A stretch of DNA of 64,000 bases from Larimichthys crocea (Eukaryota; Chordata; Actinopteri; Sciaenidae), in NCBI RefSeq assembly GCF_000972845.2, contig NC_040012.1, positions 11,592,930 through 11,656,929 of the forward strand. The letters are read 5' to 3'. The translations under genes were made by a program, and so were the position numbers. Positions 1-14,300 of this stretch are shown here, piece by piece (position 1 is the stretch's first letter; each line of letters opens with the position of its first letter). The notes beneath the pieces were generated by a model. That model had not been told where the DNA came from and did not search any database. It saw only the letters and a list, made by a program, of their open reading frames with translations.

Positions 1-194
1 TGATGGTATCACCATCTGCCCCATGTCAATCACAGGCACCTAATATTATATGTGTTTGTATTGTGACCTGCATGGAAATACTCTGTTAAATCCGTTTCCA
101 CATCCTCATGAGACTCGATGTCTGCGGTGTTATTTTTGTCAGTTTGTCGTTATTGTTGTGAAATAATGCAGCGCTGGCATGTAACTAATTAAAT

Positions 195-1015
195 TAGTTT
201 CTACTTCACTACGTTTCAGACGGAAATATGTTGCTTTATATTTCACTCCTTTACAGTTATGACAGCATTTACAGCTGTAGATACTAGTTACCAGTGCAGA
301 AAGTACCTTAAGTACAAATTTCACATACTTTTTCATGCACTTTTTACTTAACTACATTTATCTCACATACTTTTTCATGCACTTTTTACTTAACTACATT
401 TATCTCACAGCAGTTATTAGTTATTTGAGTTAAATTCCTATGTTCTTCATGTAAAAACATGTGAAGAGTTTATAAAATATAATACTGGCATGATGATTAT
501 CATTTCAGTCATTTCTCATGCAAAAACATGTGAAAAGTTCATGGTTTGAGCTTCTTAGATTTGAGGATTTGCTGCTGATTACTTTATGTTTCAGTGATTT
601 TGAGGTTCAGATTGCCGGAGGGATAAAAACACTGTGAATGTGTCGCTTTGTGGATAACTGTAACAACATTTCTCACCATTCTCTCAATCAAGAAAATAAT
701 TAGCAAATTAATCCATTATGAAAATAATCATTAATTTCCATCATAAATTTACAAAATAGTTCAAAATTTGTTCCACCTCAACCAACTACTGCAGAAAAAT
801 CCTGCTTTTAAATTAATGCATGAGTCATAATAATACAATATATAATAGTAACAGTTTTCCTCTGCATTAAGTTCTTTTAATGTAACACTATTAAAAATAA
901 ATTTTCCTGAAAAATTACTAACAATACTTAAGTAGCATTTTCAATGACTATTTGAGTCGAGTATTTTTACAGTGTGCCACTGGTACTTTTACTTAAGTAA
1001 AGGATCTGATCATTC
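195..1015 (+). mobile_element. teleost AAGTACTTAAGT-type interspersed element, near full length
   Basis: Matches, from memory, a very common fish non-autonomous element: it starts in the CTACTTC-ACTACRTTTCAGA part, passes the TTAATGCATSAGTCATAATAATACAATAT middle, and ends with CAGTGTG...TACTTTTACTTAAGTAAAGGATCTG. The extreme 5' end is missing. A 42-bp internal tandem duplication sits at 321-404. It lies beyond exon 15 of sntg1, presumably in its next intron. I cannot give a database name. Confidence 0.6.
321..409. repeat. exact tandem duplication, 42-bp unit, 2.1 copies
   Basis: Unit beginning TCACATACTTTTTCATGCAC at 321-362 is repeated exactly at 363-404, with five bases of a third copy. 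It lies inside the interspersed element. Confidence 0.95.
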
Positions 1016-1394
1016 GTGCTCATACATTCATTCATTAATTATTTGTGCGTTGTATCAATCTATATCAAGTTTACATTAATGCTGACTTGTTTGTTTGCTG
1101 TTTCTCTCTTTAGTTTGTGTATCTCAAAATTTAGCTTGTTAATCCAACCGCTCACCAGAAGATGAATCCTAGAACATAACACCATCATTTTTTCTATGTG
1201 TTACTTTATTTACCACCTCAGTACAGTACGTTTTTTTAATCAAATTATCCACTACACATCTGAGGTCACTGGTGTCACAGAGTTTCTTCCTACATGCTGG
1301 ACAGGTGGCCGATCTACACCTGCAGCTATTTAGAGTCTCTGGTTAACCAAACTGACAGTTGGCGGACACTACAGGCATGGCAAGAACATGCATG

Positions 1395-1442
<48 letters not shown>

Positions 1443-2299
1443 AAACCAGCTGAGCCCTACTTTTTTTATTTAATATACAGTAAGCGCAGAGAACAGGTGT
1501 GGTTGTCAAACTCAGAGCTTTCTTGCTGTGAGGCACCAGTGGTATTCGCTACACAGCTGTTCTGTGTTTAATTGTGCAAGACAATATACGTCTTGGTACT
1601 GTCATCCTTTGTTCTATATGTCCCAATTATGATTTTGCTAATTGTGCTTTATACGTGAATGTTACCGCTTCTGGTGGAACATCTAACTGAGTCCCTGAAC
1701 CAGCAGATTACAGCTCAACTTGTCATTCTATTTGTGCCGTTTCTGAATGAAACTAATTCTAACATGGTTTTTGACATTTGCCAATAGCAGCTTTTAATTA
1801 CAGAGTAATCCCACCCAGTGTATTGTCTGTGATTGAAGTGTACATATGGATTGTGTTTTGTGCATTTCTCTCTGTAAACAATACGCTGGCAACATTTTTC
1901 GCCTCCTTGGGGAACATTGTTGCTTCACATTGTGGGAATTAGGGCCAAAATCTTAGAGAACAATATGGCAGAGCTCGTGTCCTGCTCATCCACATAATAT
2001 GCACCAGTGGAGTAGTCTGTGTGGCTCTCAGACTTGGGGTAAGGCCAAAATGAATTGCAGGCAGGAGTGAGATATTTGAGCTTGGGGGAAATCAGCCGTC
2101 AAAACAAATGTGCTCATACTCCCAAATTGCACACAGTGCAGAATAAGTTAGTAGCACCAAAAGAAAAAAAGAAGAAGGAAAGCCGAGGAATTGTGATTAG
2201 TCTCATCAAGCTGTGTACAATACAATTGTTGAAAGTCCCCCACTGAAAGCATGTCTTCGCCTTAGTTTTTCTGATGATAACGGACCGTCCTACACCCAC
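1016..2299. other. sntg1 intron or downstream sequence
   Basis: No coding exon recognised. Contains a CA microsatellite at 1399-1440. The missing sntg1 C-terminal exons (a WRYKFSQLK-like segment) were looked for here and not seen. Confidence 0.5.
1399..1440. repeat. (CA)21 microsatellite
   Basis: Uninterrupted CA for 42 bp, preceded by interrupted CA/GCA units. Confidence 0.97.
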
Positions 2300-2392
2300 C
2301 TTTGAGGCCGCATCAAAGCACACAAAGCCCATGCTGAAGTCAACTGTCAGTCCCATGAGGTGGCTCTCCATGATACAGGCATACGTTTTACA
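2300..2392 (-). CDS. sntg1: sntg1 coding exon 15 (syntrophin-unique region start)
   Basis: Thirty-one codons, residues 398-428, including ESHLMGLTVDFSMGFVCFD and ending AASK before a GTGGGT donor. The human protein continues with a Trp-Arg segment and the syntrophin-unique C-terminus, not found to the left in this window. Confidence 0.95.
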
Positions 2393-5300
2393 CTACAGAA
2401 TAGGAGAAGAAGATGTTACAAGAGCTCACGCAAGGACACAAAAGATGCTTTTGCTCTGCTGAAAATGTCATCTGAGCATTATCAATCCTTGTACTAAAAC
2501 GACTGAGCTGGAACCATGTGCTAGATTAAAATCATCACAATTCCCTGCACGTTGCCTACTGTTCAGGTGCAGACCTGTATCCTCTCCACTTCCAGAAAAG
2601 TGGCCATCTGAAAAGCCTTTTCCCAGATCAGCAGCTCGCAATCCAGTTCCACGCTGAAGAACATGTCCTCCCCGCTCTCTGTCTGGACGCTGAAGCAGTG
2701 CTTCCTCTTGTCCAGAAGGTCATTATCCTAAGATAAGACAGTACGGCTGCCATGCTGATCAGGTACAGACGGGCAGAGTGACGTGGAGATAAAACAAAGC
2801 AACAGCAATGCAGTTTCCTGAAGCTAGGGGGAGTTTTCTTTACTCTGGCAACAGAGTAAAGACCGTAGACTGCAGCTTTAAAAGCACTTTTTTCTATATC
2901 CTCAAAACTTACATGAAGATAAAGCATATGCAAGTTTTACCCAAATGTGTCCCAATCGGCACAGTGTAAGCAATGCAATGTAGCTCAACTTACTTACTTA
3001 AATATGTGAATCAGCATGAATTAAATTTGCCATAATGAGTTCCGAGATAATGAATCGCAGATAAATTCTCAATCAAATTCAAAGTGACCTCGAACTTGCA
3101 GAGAGTTAACAATACAATCTAAACCTTAAACCCACTTTATATTCTGTCAGTGAAGGTTGAAATAGAAAAAAAAAGATGCTTTACCTTTAAAATCTTGCAC
3201 ATTATCTCGTACACAGTAAAGCTTTTCTCTGCTCTGGTCCAGTCCCATGTTGTCACCTGTAAAATGTCACATAAAATTTATACAGTTTGTTTTGAAGCTT
3301 AGCTCAATGCTAACACTAAAACTCCATGTAGAAGACAGCAGCATCGATCATGTAATGCAGGGTAGAGATTCAGTCTTAGTATTATATTATTTATGAATAA
3401 TATACTGTAATATCATAAATAAAAATGTAATTAAAATATTTGTTCTCTAACTTGGAAGATTAACGCATGCTTTTTTTTGGCGTTTTCAGTCTGATTTACT
3501 TTTACAAGAGTAAAAAGGACAAAGAATAACCGATGAATTTGGCAAAAGCAACAGATCTAATGCAGTCCGCTTTGGCTGCAGTTGCTGTGGAGTAAATTTT
3601 CACAAACCAAATAAAAAGCAAGAGAGACTCTAAAAACTGTGATATACTGTACTAGCACCTTGGCTCCCACACAGTGAAGTTTTTTTTGTTTTGTTTTTTA
3701 CTCCTAACACAGTTAACCTGTAATAAGTTAAGCCAATGACATTCCCTTTTTCTCTGGAAACAACATTTCCAAAGAAAGACAGGAAGCAAGTTAACTTCAT
3801 CAACCAACCTGGCTGTGAAATAAAGCCAAAAAACTGCAGTTACTCAATGGGCCACTTGAGCCTGGTTAAAATGCTGGTTAAAACATTATGGCAGAATTAA
3901 ACAGGAAAAGTGCATGTGGAAAATCCACACCTTGACAGACCTGTCAGTGTCTAGTTGTGGTTGTAAGCTATGATTGGACGATTAGCGAACTGTCATTTCT
4001 TAATGATTTAAATTGCCACATAGGAAAATATTGCTTATAGGTAACTAGTCTTCAGTAATGAAGAAGCTTGTCACACCGTCTATAGGCTATAGGCTCCTAT
4101 ATTCCACCATCCACTCACATTAGCATATTCCATTTACATCAGCATATTCAAGTTGAGCAGGCAATTTGAGTTATCTATCAATCTTTTCCCATCTCCAGTA
4201 CCATCGACAGCTTATCCCTCTTGTCATAATCACTTAAGTGGCTGGCAGAATGCAAACAGATTTAATGATCATCATCAATCAAGAGGAAGATCGATGCAAG
4301 TGCAAATGTTTATGAGTGAGCTGCTTCCTTATTTTCCAACAGGAAAGCATTTTCTCCTTCAACAATACATTAACGTCAAATGAAAAATCTCTCGCGGAGT
4401 TGAATGACATCAATTCAAATGCAAAAGTTTGATGGTTTAAAGGAGTTGGGGGAAAACAAACGAGGACCCAAGTGAAAACTTACAGGAGGTGCTGAAAACT
4501 TGAAGAGTGAGGAACCCCTCAAAGCGAGGAACTTTGGTGAATACATTCGGTCCTGAACGGAGTCCTGCTCCTTCTCGTCAACCCAGCCCATGTAGATGAT
4601 CTATTGAACAAGGAAAAAGAGACATATTGAGGAAGGATGTGACTGGATCTATAGCTAAAGTATCAATAACACTGAGGATGTGACTGGATCTATAGCTAAA
4701 GTATCAATAACACTGATAACAAGTCTTGTTTTGAGTATTATATATTAGTATTAGACAACAGGATCAATAAAAAGTGCATGATCTCATGTTAGATCATGTT
4801 TGTCACAGTTTGATTTTAGTGATTCTGGTCGTGGTATTACTCTGTATCAGACTTTGTTGTATCATTCACCTCCAGTTTATATCTCCAGTTATCTCACATG
4901 AGATTTCTGTATTTGTATTTCTAGGTGGTGCTCGGAGTTGAACTACTTTTGTATGAAACTTTGATGGCAGCTGTGGGGTTGTTTTCTTACTTTGCAAAGC
5001 CTCTGTCAATATAATTTAATCAAATTACACCCAGAGTGTATTAAACTATGAATAAATAAAATCTAATGATGTTTTTATCCTAATTTTAATTTGGATTTTT
5101 GCTCATTTAGTCATGAATTTTTTATTTTACTGAGAAATACTCAAGATGAGAAACCAAGTTCTCAGGTTCTTTAAAGATTAACCATGCAGGTACATCCATT
5201 TTTTTTGGTTCATCAACCAGATTAAATACCAAACAAATCAAAGTACTCCATCACATTAATACAAAAATCATAAAAATCCAATATTATCATTCAGTACTAT

Positions 5301-8300
5301 TGCTCATTGATTTGTAACATTGCACACAATGGTCTAATGCACACAGAGGTACTTAAGATGTAGATGAAATGGTATTAACGTAAGGAAAAATCTCCTTGTG
5401 TCACAGTATTATCATATTGCCAACCAATACATGAAGCCAAAAGGTATAAAATTAAGTATTCAAGAGTAAAAAAAAAAGAGGTTAGACCAACAGGGAGACA
5501 AAGAACAAAAAGCAAAGCTTCTACTGCAAATGTTCTAAGACATCATTTCAGACTTGAACTGTATCCCAACATCAGTACTCATTAAAGTCAGGATGATTGC
5601 AACCAAAGTAAAATGTGTTCTTGCTTTTTTTTTTTTTGATGGATGAGAAAACAAGCCAGTGAAAGATTCGGGACATGCGGTGGTGTCTCATGCTATTTTA
5701 TTCCTTAAATGAATTGTCAAGTGAATTCACACAATTTCGTGAGAGAACCCAGAACAACAACAAAAAGAAAAGGAATGAAAAAGCACCCCACTGTCGCATT
5801 TACTCCCCCATGTTTAGACTGAAAGATGACTCTCTTGAGTTAACTGACTGAAGGCACTTAAGTTGTTTTCTGATCATTTCTCAGTGGATCGACGTTAGTG
5901 ATGCAAACACCCTCCTCGTGTTGCAATAGTCTGCAAGACAGGACTGTCCTCTCTCTGACTGGCTGACCTGGTTAGATTTATTTCTTGATGTTTTAAGAGG
6001 AGGATAAAATTCATGTCAGTCAAAGCAAAAAGAAGATCTAAACAAGGCAGCAGGAGCTGCTCGCTCTCCTGCTGCCTGGAGAAACATCTTACCTGCTGGT
6101 TGACTGGAAAATTTCGGTTAATCTTCTTCACCTGTTCAATTCAACAAGAAGATCAATAACTCATTAAAAACAGCTCCTGCTAACAATCATACAAATTACA
6201 GGGAGAATTTAAAGTAGTTAGTACTCAGTGACAATACATCCAAGAACAAATAAACTATGAACCACAGCATCTGTGCTAACATATTAACCACAGCACTGAA
6301 GGAAAACTGTTAGAGCTACTTCATTTATCCAATGCATGCAAATTACAAAATGAGATAGAGTCATTTCCACAAGGACCCGAGGCTCTTCCTAAAAAAAAAA
6401 AAATCCATTTAAAAAAATCTATTCTCTCTGTGATAATAAAAGCAGGGGAAACTACTGAGAGAGCAGTGAGGCTTTAAATTAAAACATTCTGCTCACATCA
6501 CAGGTATCACTCGCTCCTAATCCACACTATACTATCAATATAACTCTTTCTTAGCAGCACAACACCAAATTAAGTCGTCCAGACTTGAGCCGGTCCTCCT
6601 ATAGAGAGAGGACAGCTGCTACTAAAGTCTGGGCTGAGGGAGGAAACACAATGTGTTTGTTTGTTTGGAGGGACTGAAAGGAAGCAGCCAAGAAAACACT
6701 GTCAAGGTGTGAGCTGGGTTTTTAGATATATGTGAACAGTGACAGTGGGTTTGTTCAGACTCAGCTGTGGCTTGTTGTGACCAGTCAATGTGACTGCAGG
6801 TCTAATGCACCACACTGCAAAACACGGCTGTGGGGTCCGGTTCTTTCACTCTAACTTTCAGTGAAGTTTATGTGTGCCCCAGAGGTAAGAAAGCACCTAA
6901 AGTAACAGGGAATGATTATTCTACAAGTGCTGTACTGTCGAATTTTACGTGGGGGACTTAATATTTCTCTGAAATGTTCTAAAATAACTGTGCTTGAAAT
7001 ACCTATTTTACACCACTATTGTGACAATTTGTTACCAGACAGCTGCAGTTATTGTGACATAAATGCACCTCTCTGTTGCTTATACAATAATCTACAACAT
7101 CATACTCCCCTGCAGTTAACTCCTATTCTGTTTTATCTTAGCCACTGTTTTTATCTGAGCCACTTGTTATTATAACCTTTTACCTCTTAATCCTTTGAGT
7201 GACGTTAATATTAATGTTTAAGGGAAACCTGAGGACAAGGAAAATACACTGCACTGACACTGAAAAAACAACAATACACAGATCAGGCTGAATACAAACA
7301 GAACAAACAGAATAAAGAAATAAACAGTTGCAACAATTAGATTTAAAAAATGTTCCTAAAATGCCCCACTGGTATCATACCATCTCCGTATACACTTCCT
7401 GTGTGTACAGTTTATGTGCAAATGTTTATTTTATTTCACTATGTGTGTGTGTATATCTTATTTTATGGTATACTGAGCATCTTTCTTATATGACCAGAGT
7501 TACTAGTTAAGTTGAAGATTAACATTTTACATTTGTAGACCGCAGACAGAGTGGTTTCCCTCCTCCATCATCGCTCAGAGAGCTGGAGGAGTGTTTTTTT
7601 TTTTCATGACGAATAGTGCAATATTTGACTACAAACAGCTCATTTCAGCTAAAAGACAGATATCCACGAAGCAAACGATGACCCTTCTCTATATTAGCTC
7701 CTTGATTATTCACATGTTTTTAGATGTTTGTGTTATTTTGTCCACTTGAACAACTCATTTGTAAGGTTTCCTGTTTAATAGGTAAGGCTTGTTAATTATT
7801 TCTTTTTTTTAGGTCTATCTATGAATATTTAGTTTGGCTTTTCAAAAAACAGATGCAAATTTGATAACACAAGGCCCATAAATACATGTTCTAGTTCTGC
7901 AGTTTATTAGGTTTTTTTAAAAGGTCTTTGTGGAAATCCTCAGCATGATCAATTAAACTTTGTGTCCCAAAAGAGCACTGAACAAGTGAAATAAAAACAA
8001 AGCACATAAACACATCATACAAAGTGTTAAAAAAATGGTTGTAAATTATTACTATTAATTATTATCTATTTTAAAAGCAGCTAAATTAATAAGCTCAAGA
8101 GTAAAAGTATTAAATGTGTTATAATTTAAACCTTGTTTGGCGTATTATCTGTTTTCACGGCACACTGAAAGTGTGGCTCTAAGTCCAACACTTTGGTTCT
8201 GACATAAACATCTCAACAGTTCTTGGATGCAGCAGCTTCCTCAGCTGCTATTTTCACAATGCCAATGGTCCCTACACTTCCGCTACATAGCCAAAATGGC

Positions 8301-11300
8301 AGCCACTGCGGGAGAAAACCGTCCAGTGTTCCTCCGTTAACTTTTTGACCTTTGACTGCACCATCCAGGTACTTACAGTACGCTGCGTTTTGCCATAACT
8401 GACTTGCTTGTGCTCAACATAGCACGTGTAACTATGGAAGTATGTGAATTGAGACACAGCACTGTAGCATTGAGTGAAACATCTTCTTGTCTAATACTTC
8501 TGTTTATGATCAAAAACGTGCAAAGCATTCCCATTATACTGTGTGTATTACATCTGCTAAACATCAGCACTGTCATTGTTCGCATGTTATCATGTTGACA
8601 TACATCAGCACTGTCATTGTTCGCATGTTATCATGTTGACATGAGCATTTAGCTAAAGGCAGAGCTGATGATATCTCTGATAAATAAGGTGAAAATCATT
8701 CAGTATTTTACAAATAAACCTCTATTGTTTTAGCAGTCTAGTGAGTCTCGTAGCTCACTCACACACCTCTGTAAATGTCAAGGCCAGAGCAGGAAACACA
8801 CTCTCTAATGTTGAGGCCATTCACTTCGTCCACTCCAATTAACCAGGGCTCCATTATTCCCCGGAGACTCTCACACACACAGCCATCACTCACTCACTTG
8901 AACACACACACACTCACACACACACACACTAACGGACATATTATAATCACAAATCCCTGTTTCACTGCCGCACACTCTATAACATATTAACATCATGTGA
9001 AGAGGCAGCACTGCTGTCTGGTTGCATCTTTCTATAAATACATAAATATATAAATATGTAGTTTACTGCATGGAAAGTGGAAGAAAATACACCTTAATAT
9101 GCTGATGAATCTGTCAAAATGTGACATTTTTTTGTCAGGTGTGAGACACCACACACGATAGCGCTTGTTAGAAGTATTTGTATCCGACCCCTGCTGAGCA
9201 TCATCCACAGAAACGTACATCGTATTTTGAGCTCACAATAAGATAATTTTTTTTGTTTCTTGCAGCCTCTTGCTATCATTATTCCATAATGTTTCATGGT
9301 GAATTATAGATAATAAGCACATGGGTTTGGCTGGGGGGGGGGGCTAAGTGTAGTGCAGTGCAATTGCTGCTGTGACCCCAGGCTCTTTGAAATAAGTGTG
9401 TACTCTACTCATAGTGTGAAAAGACATTAGTACGTGTCTACTTAATGCCGTGACATTTGCAAATAGACTGTTAGACGGTCAGCAAATTGAAACTCTGTTG
9501 CATTAACACCCAACCCAGTGTCTCATTGGTTAACATGGGGGTGACTGCAAGAGACAGCAGAGCTAACAAGTCTTTCAGTTTCATACTCACATTGTGCTTG
9601 GTGAGGCTGGAAATGTTGCTCGCTATTGCCTGAAGCCAGTCCAAGCAGTCTTCTACTGTGGGAAACTGTATAACACCACTGCAAACTCCGTCCACAGCTA
9701 TAACCTGGAAAGCATTTTTCCTGAAGAGAAAAAAAAAGATTATGATTGATTTACATTTGAGAAATTTGTTAGTTTCTACTGATATCTGTAGGGGATGAGA
9801 AACACCTTGCAAAGACTGTAAACCCATTTATATTTTCAGTTGGTAAACGTTTATTTAAATTAGATGATTAGATTTAGATTATCAGAAGCCATTGTTTCAT
9901 TTTATTTGATCCCAGCAGGAGCAAAATCTTTGAAAACTTTTCCTTTCCTCACTCAACACTTCTAATCTAACATCTCGTCACAATTCCTCAAAGTATTCCT
10001 TTAAACCTGCATTAACAGTTGTTGTTTGTTTTTTTTGGGCTACATGGGGTCAGTGGGGAAAAAAGGAGAAAAATGTTATCGTCACTCATCTTTAATTTGA
10101 TGTGGTAAGCAAATGTTTGAGAGAACTATCTGTCTCTTTAGTTGTTAATTGGTATGTTCAACAGTTAGTTGCTAACTTCTGTCCGCCTGCAGTTTGATGT
10201 TGAGCAGGTGGAGAAAAGTGGGATTTTTCTTTGGAACAGTGAACATGAAACAAAACAGTAGGTATAAAAAGGTATTTAAAGTTAATTGCCTGCTACTGTT
10301 TTGCACATTATAAAAATAGTGACCGTACAGTAGATGCTGACCTGTTTTGTCTGAAGCGATATGTAAAGTTGATCTTCATCGTCTTAAAATAAACTTCCCA
10401 CTACCATGGATACCATCAATATAAAACCTATGCTATACTTGTGCAATTTTCAGTTAATGGGCTAAAACATGCCAGACCATAAGTGTGGTCCATTAAGAGT
10501 CAATCCACATGATTACAGCTTCTATCATCCACAGAGCAGTAAAATGGAAATCTCTTTATTGCCAGCTTAATGGCTTATTACGTGAAGCATCCAGTACTCT
10601 TAGGTCTGTCCTGAAGTAAACACACAGAACTGTTTCGCTTATTTAATTGTGTTCAAAGGGTTTATGCTATGCATATTTTTACAGATGGCTCCATTTTAAA
10701 ACCCCAAAGCATTTCAGAAGTAAGACATCTTGGCACTACCGCCTTGCAGAGCCTTTTAGGGAGATACCAGCCCTGCAAGTGAGACTTTCAAGACGAAGTC
10801 CCGCAGCTCACCTGCAGGCGTCAGAGCCTGGGATGTACTGCGACAGGCGTGAGTGTAGCAGTGGAATAAGGCGCAGGTCCACCCATCTCTTCTCCCAGCG
10901 AAGTCCCGGCGACGTGGGCCAGGACGAGCAGGACAAAGTGTCCTGCAGAAGTTTGAAACGCAATTTAGGAGAACTCGTCTTTTCCCACCTCTCACATTTC
11001 AAACAGGTGACATGTCAAGAGCTTGACTCCTGCTGCTGCTAATGCTGCTGCTGCTGCTGCTGTTGTTGCTGCAGGTGTGCAGGCAGGCTGAGTGAGCAAG
11101 AGCTGCAGAGGAAAAGCTGATTCACCCTCCTCAAAAGATAAAGATAGAGCATCCCGGTTATCAGCGAGCAGTGACAGTTGCATGGAAACAACTTTCTGGC
11201 ACCGGGAATGCTGCTGCATGGTTACAGAGGGACAGTTATAGAACTGGTCAGTAAAATAAGAGGCTTATGAAAAGAGTACCGTGTTGTTAGGATGGTAGTT

Positions 11301-14300
11301 TAAGTGTAGGCCGCTATCACACAGAGGAGAGGAAGTCCCACTGCTCTGGTCACTGGGGATGCCTAAAGTACAGCAGGGACACACACACAAAAGGCAATAA
11401 ACCCTCCAAACTCAAAGCAACACCTGCATCTATTTCAAGGTTTCCAACTGCAGTGAATCACGTTATTCTCCTCCACTGTAGGCTCCTGCTTTGTGCCAAT
11501 TTGTATTCAGTTGACTGGGTGGATGGCCAGTCAACCTGCCCTATATACACGTATGAAAGGATTTTATAAAAGCTTTCATGTCTGATGACAGGCAGGAGGT
11601 TTCCCATGGAAGAGCAGTCAATTGCAACCACAATGAGCAATGTCAATTCTTTCAGTTTAATATTTAACATCTTTTGTCAAGCTGGAGATGCGCCCTGTCC
11701 TCTTTTTTTCCCCCCATTTTCTTGAGAAAAGTTCATTTTGTGCTTGTCAAAACAAACCAAAGTCCAAGAAGTGAAGCAAATGATTTTTTTTTACTTATTT
11801 ATTTTTCTGAAAGTGTCTCCTCTGGCTCGAGTTTATAGCCACCAGGACAACCAATCAGTGACAGAAAATAACACCTTGCAGTAATGGTGATTTCTATACT
11901 TCAATTAAAGAGAGTGTGTGTAGAGCTTTCTTACATGTGCAGTCCTCACATAGGGGCAGTTTCAGAAAGGCTGGAGTCTTCTTTAGGAAAGATACAGTAA
12001 GAGTCACTTCTTCACCAGCATTTCTCAAAACTTGGACCTGGAAAGTAAAAAAAAACGTCAGGAATATTTTTATTGCACGAGCTGTAAACTGTGAGGTTTT
12101 TCTGCCGGTTGCTTGCTGTGATGAAACATGTTGTGCTAATGTCTAACTAAGAATGGAAAGCCAAGATAAGAGATTTACACAGACAAAGAAGTTATGCTCC
12201 TCGTGCACATATTTTATGCAGTTACATTTAAGAAAAGGACGAAATAGAAACAAGTTACATGTCAAAAAAGATACAAATCAGAAAGCGAGACAAGATATTA
12301 AGCTGTTGCAGTGTAAGAAAATATGAGATATGAGCTGACAGCTTACCACTTCCTCATGGCGATAACTTCTAACGTTTATTCCATTTATCTGGAAACAACA
12401 GTAACAGGGTTACCCTAAATAATATTATACACTGACATCGTATCACTGTAGCTCTATCTTCAGAATGATTAATGAGGCAAGCACAATAACTGCTATGGCA
12501 TCTGCGCTGAAAACTGTAAACAGGAGAGTCACATTTGCAGTTGCCATGAATACAGCACGCCTTTGGCTGCCTTGTAGATGTTTCCTCTGCATCATATGAG
12601 CTGAGAGAGATGAGATGTGGGAGAGATTTCTTTTTTTTTACTGATATATGTAACAAATGGAAAAACTTGGGATGTGACATTTACCTATAGGGATGCATCA
12701 TTATTCAACACAGTATTGTAGACATGAATTATTTAAGATACAGTACGTGTTATTTTAGGAGGATGAGATGTGTAAACAGGCATTAATTTGAGATTTGGCA
12801 TTTTACCTGAAGGATGCCGTCACCGATAAAGAGTAGCCCAGAGAGTTCAGCTGGAAACAAATAAAAAAATCACTTCAGTAAACTACGAGAATAAAAAAGA
12901 AGGACTTGTAAAAGCAACAGAAGCAATATAATACCTTTTTGTTCTTTTGATATTTTTGATATCACAACAGGGATTTTATGCTCTGCTCCACCCTGAGGAG
13001 GCAAATGAAATGAAACTGTCTTATAAAGGTATCGCACATACAGAATGAGACACTCAAGAGCGGCTCGGTGAATCCCACAGCCGACGCCGTTAGCAGCCGT
13101 TTGACAAGAAAATGATCAATAACACTTGTTCAGACTTCATTTAAAGAAGTTAGGAGGAGCAGCCTCATCAGTCTGGATCTCAATTACCTTGATGCTCAGG
13201 CCAAACCCTCCAATTGTCTGCCTCCTGATCGTTACAGTCCTCTCCTGGAAGACATGCAGTTAGAACCAAGAAATTAGTTCAGACCGATGCTGAACCTCTG
13301 GGAGCTCTTACAACAGAACAAGTGGAAAAGATATGGCTTTTGTCAGAGCTAAAATTATATCCGAATAAAGTAACAATGGTGCAAGATAAAAGATCCTTAT
13401 TTGTTTCTGTAAGGCACATTTAAAAGTATCAGTGTATAATAATAGTTACACATAGTGATACTTAGTGACACAGTGACCATATGTTCTAAAAATAAATGAG
13501 CAATGAATATTATTATTATTAACTCCAGAAAGTCATTCGGCTGGCTGGCTCTTGTTAAAGCAACAAATTCTGTACTGCCTGTAATACCACATTTTTACAT
13601 TTTTACATTTCTTGCTTGTTAAAAAAACTTTAGAGGTGGTGGTTAAGTGTATTTTTAAAAGTTTGGATAGAACCAGGCTAACTCTTTCCCCCTGTTTCCA
13701 CTCTTTATGCTAAGCTAGGCTAATTGCCTCCTGGCTCCAGAACAGTGCACAGACGTGATGATACAGACTTCTGATTTTTCGGAGAGTAAGCGTACTTTTA
13801 AAAGTTTTGAGTTGTTTCATCACACAGCTCATCCTTTTAATATGCAGTAGGTTCATCAATCTTGATGTTATTTTTTTATACATCTGCAATATCATGACAT
13901 AACCCTGATGATAGTTTCAGCCCCATCACACAGATCAAACTACACAAGCACACTCATTTTTTTCACATTATTTATACCCATCCAAAACTATCTGAATCAA
14001 CATTTTAAACTTTTTTTCCCCCCACAGACTAGTGGTGGGTAAATGTAAAATGACACCTGATAGACAGGTGTGAAGAAAAATAAAATCATGCAAAAAGTGT
14101 TGGACTGCAGCAAACTGTCACCTATTGAAAACGCAACATTTCAGTCACGCTGTAGACCATCGCCAGGCAGCCAATTCCCAACATAAGACATCATCTTAAT
14201 TTTAAAGCTACATGTATTAATCATGAAGACCTGCGACAATATTATTTCAAGTTTCGATATGAAATTTGGACTGGTTGTTGTCCAAACATTCTCCTCCGTT

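Noticed and set aside
8561..8642. Direct repeats considered as a CRISPR-like array
   Set aside because: Only two adjacent copies without spacers in a vertebrate genome.
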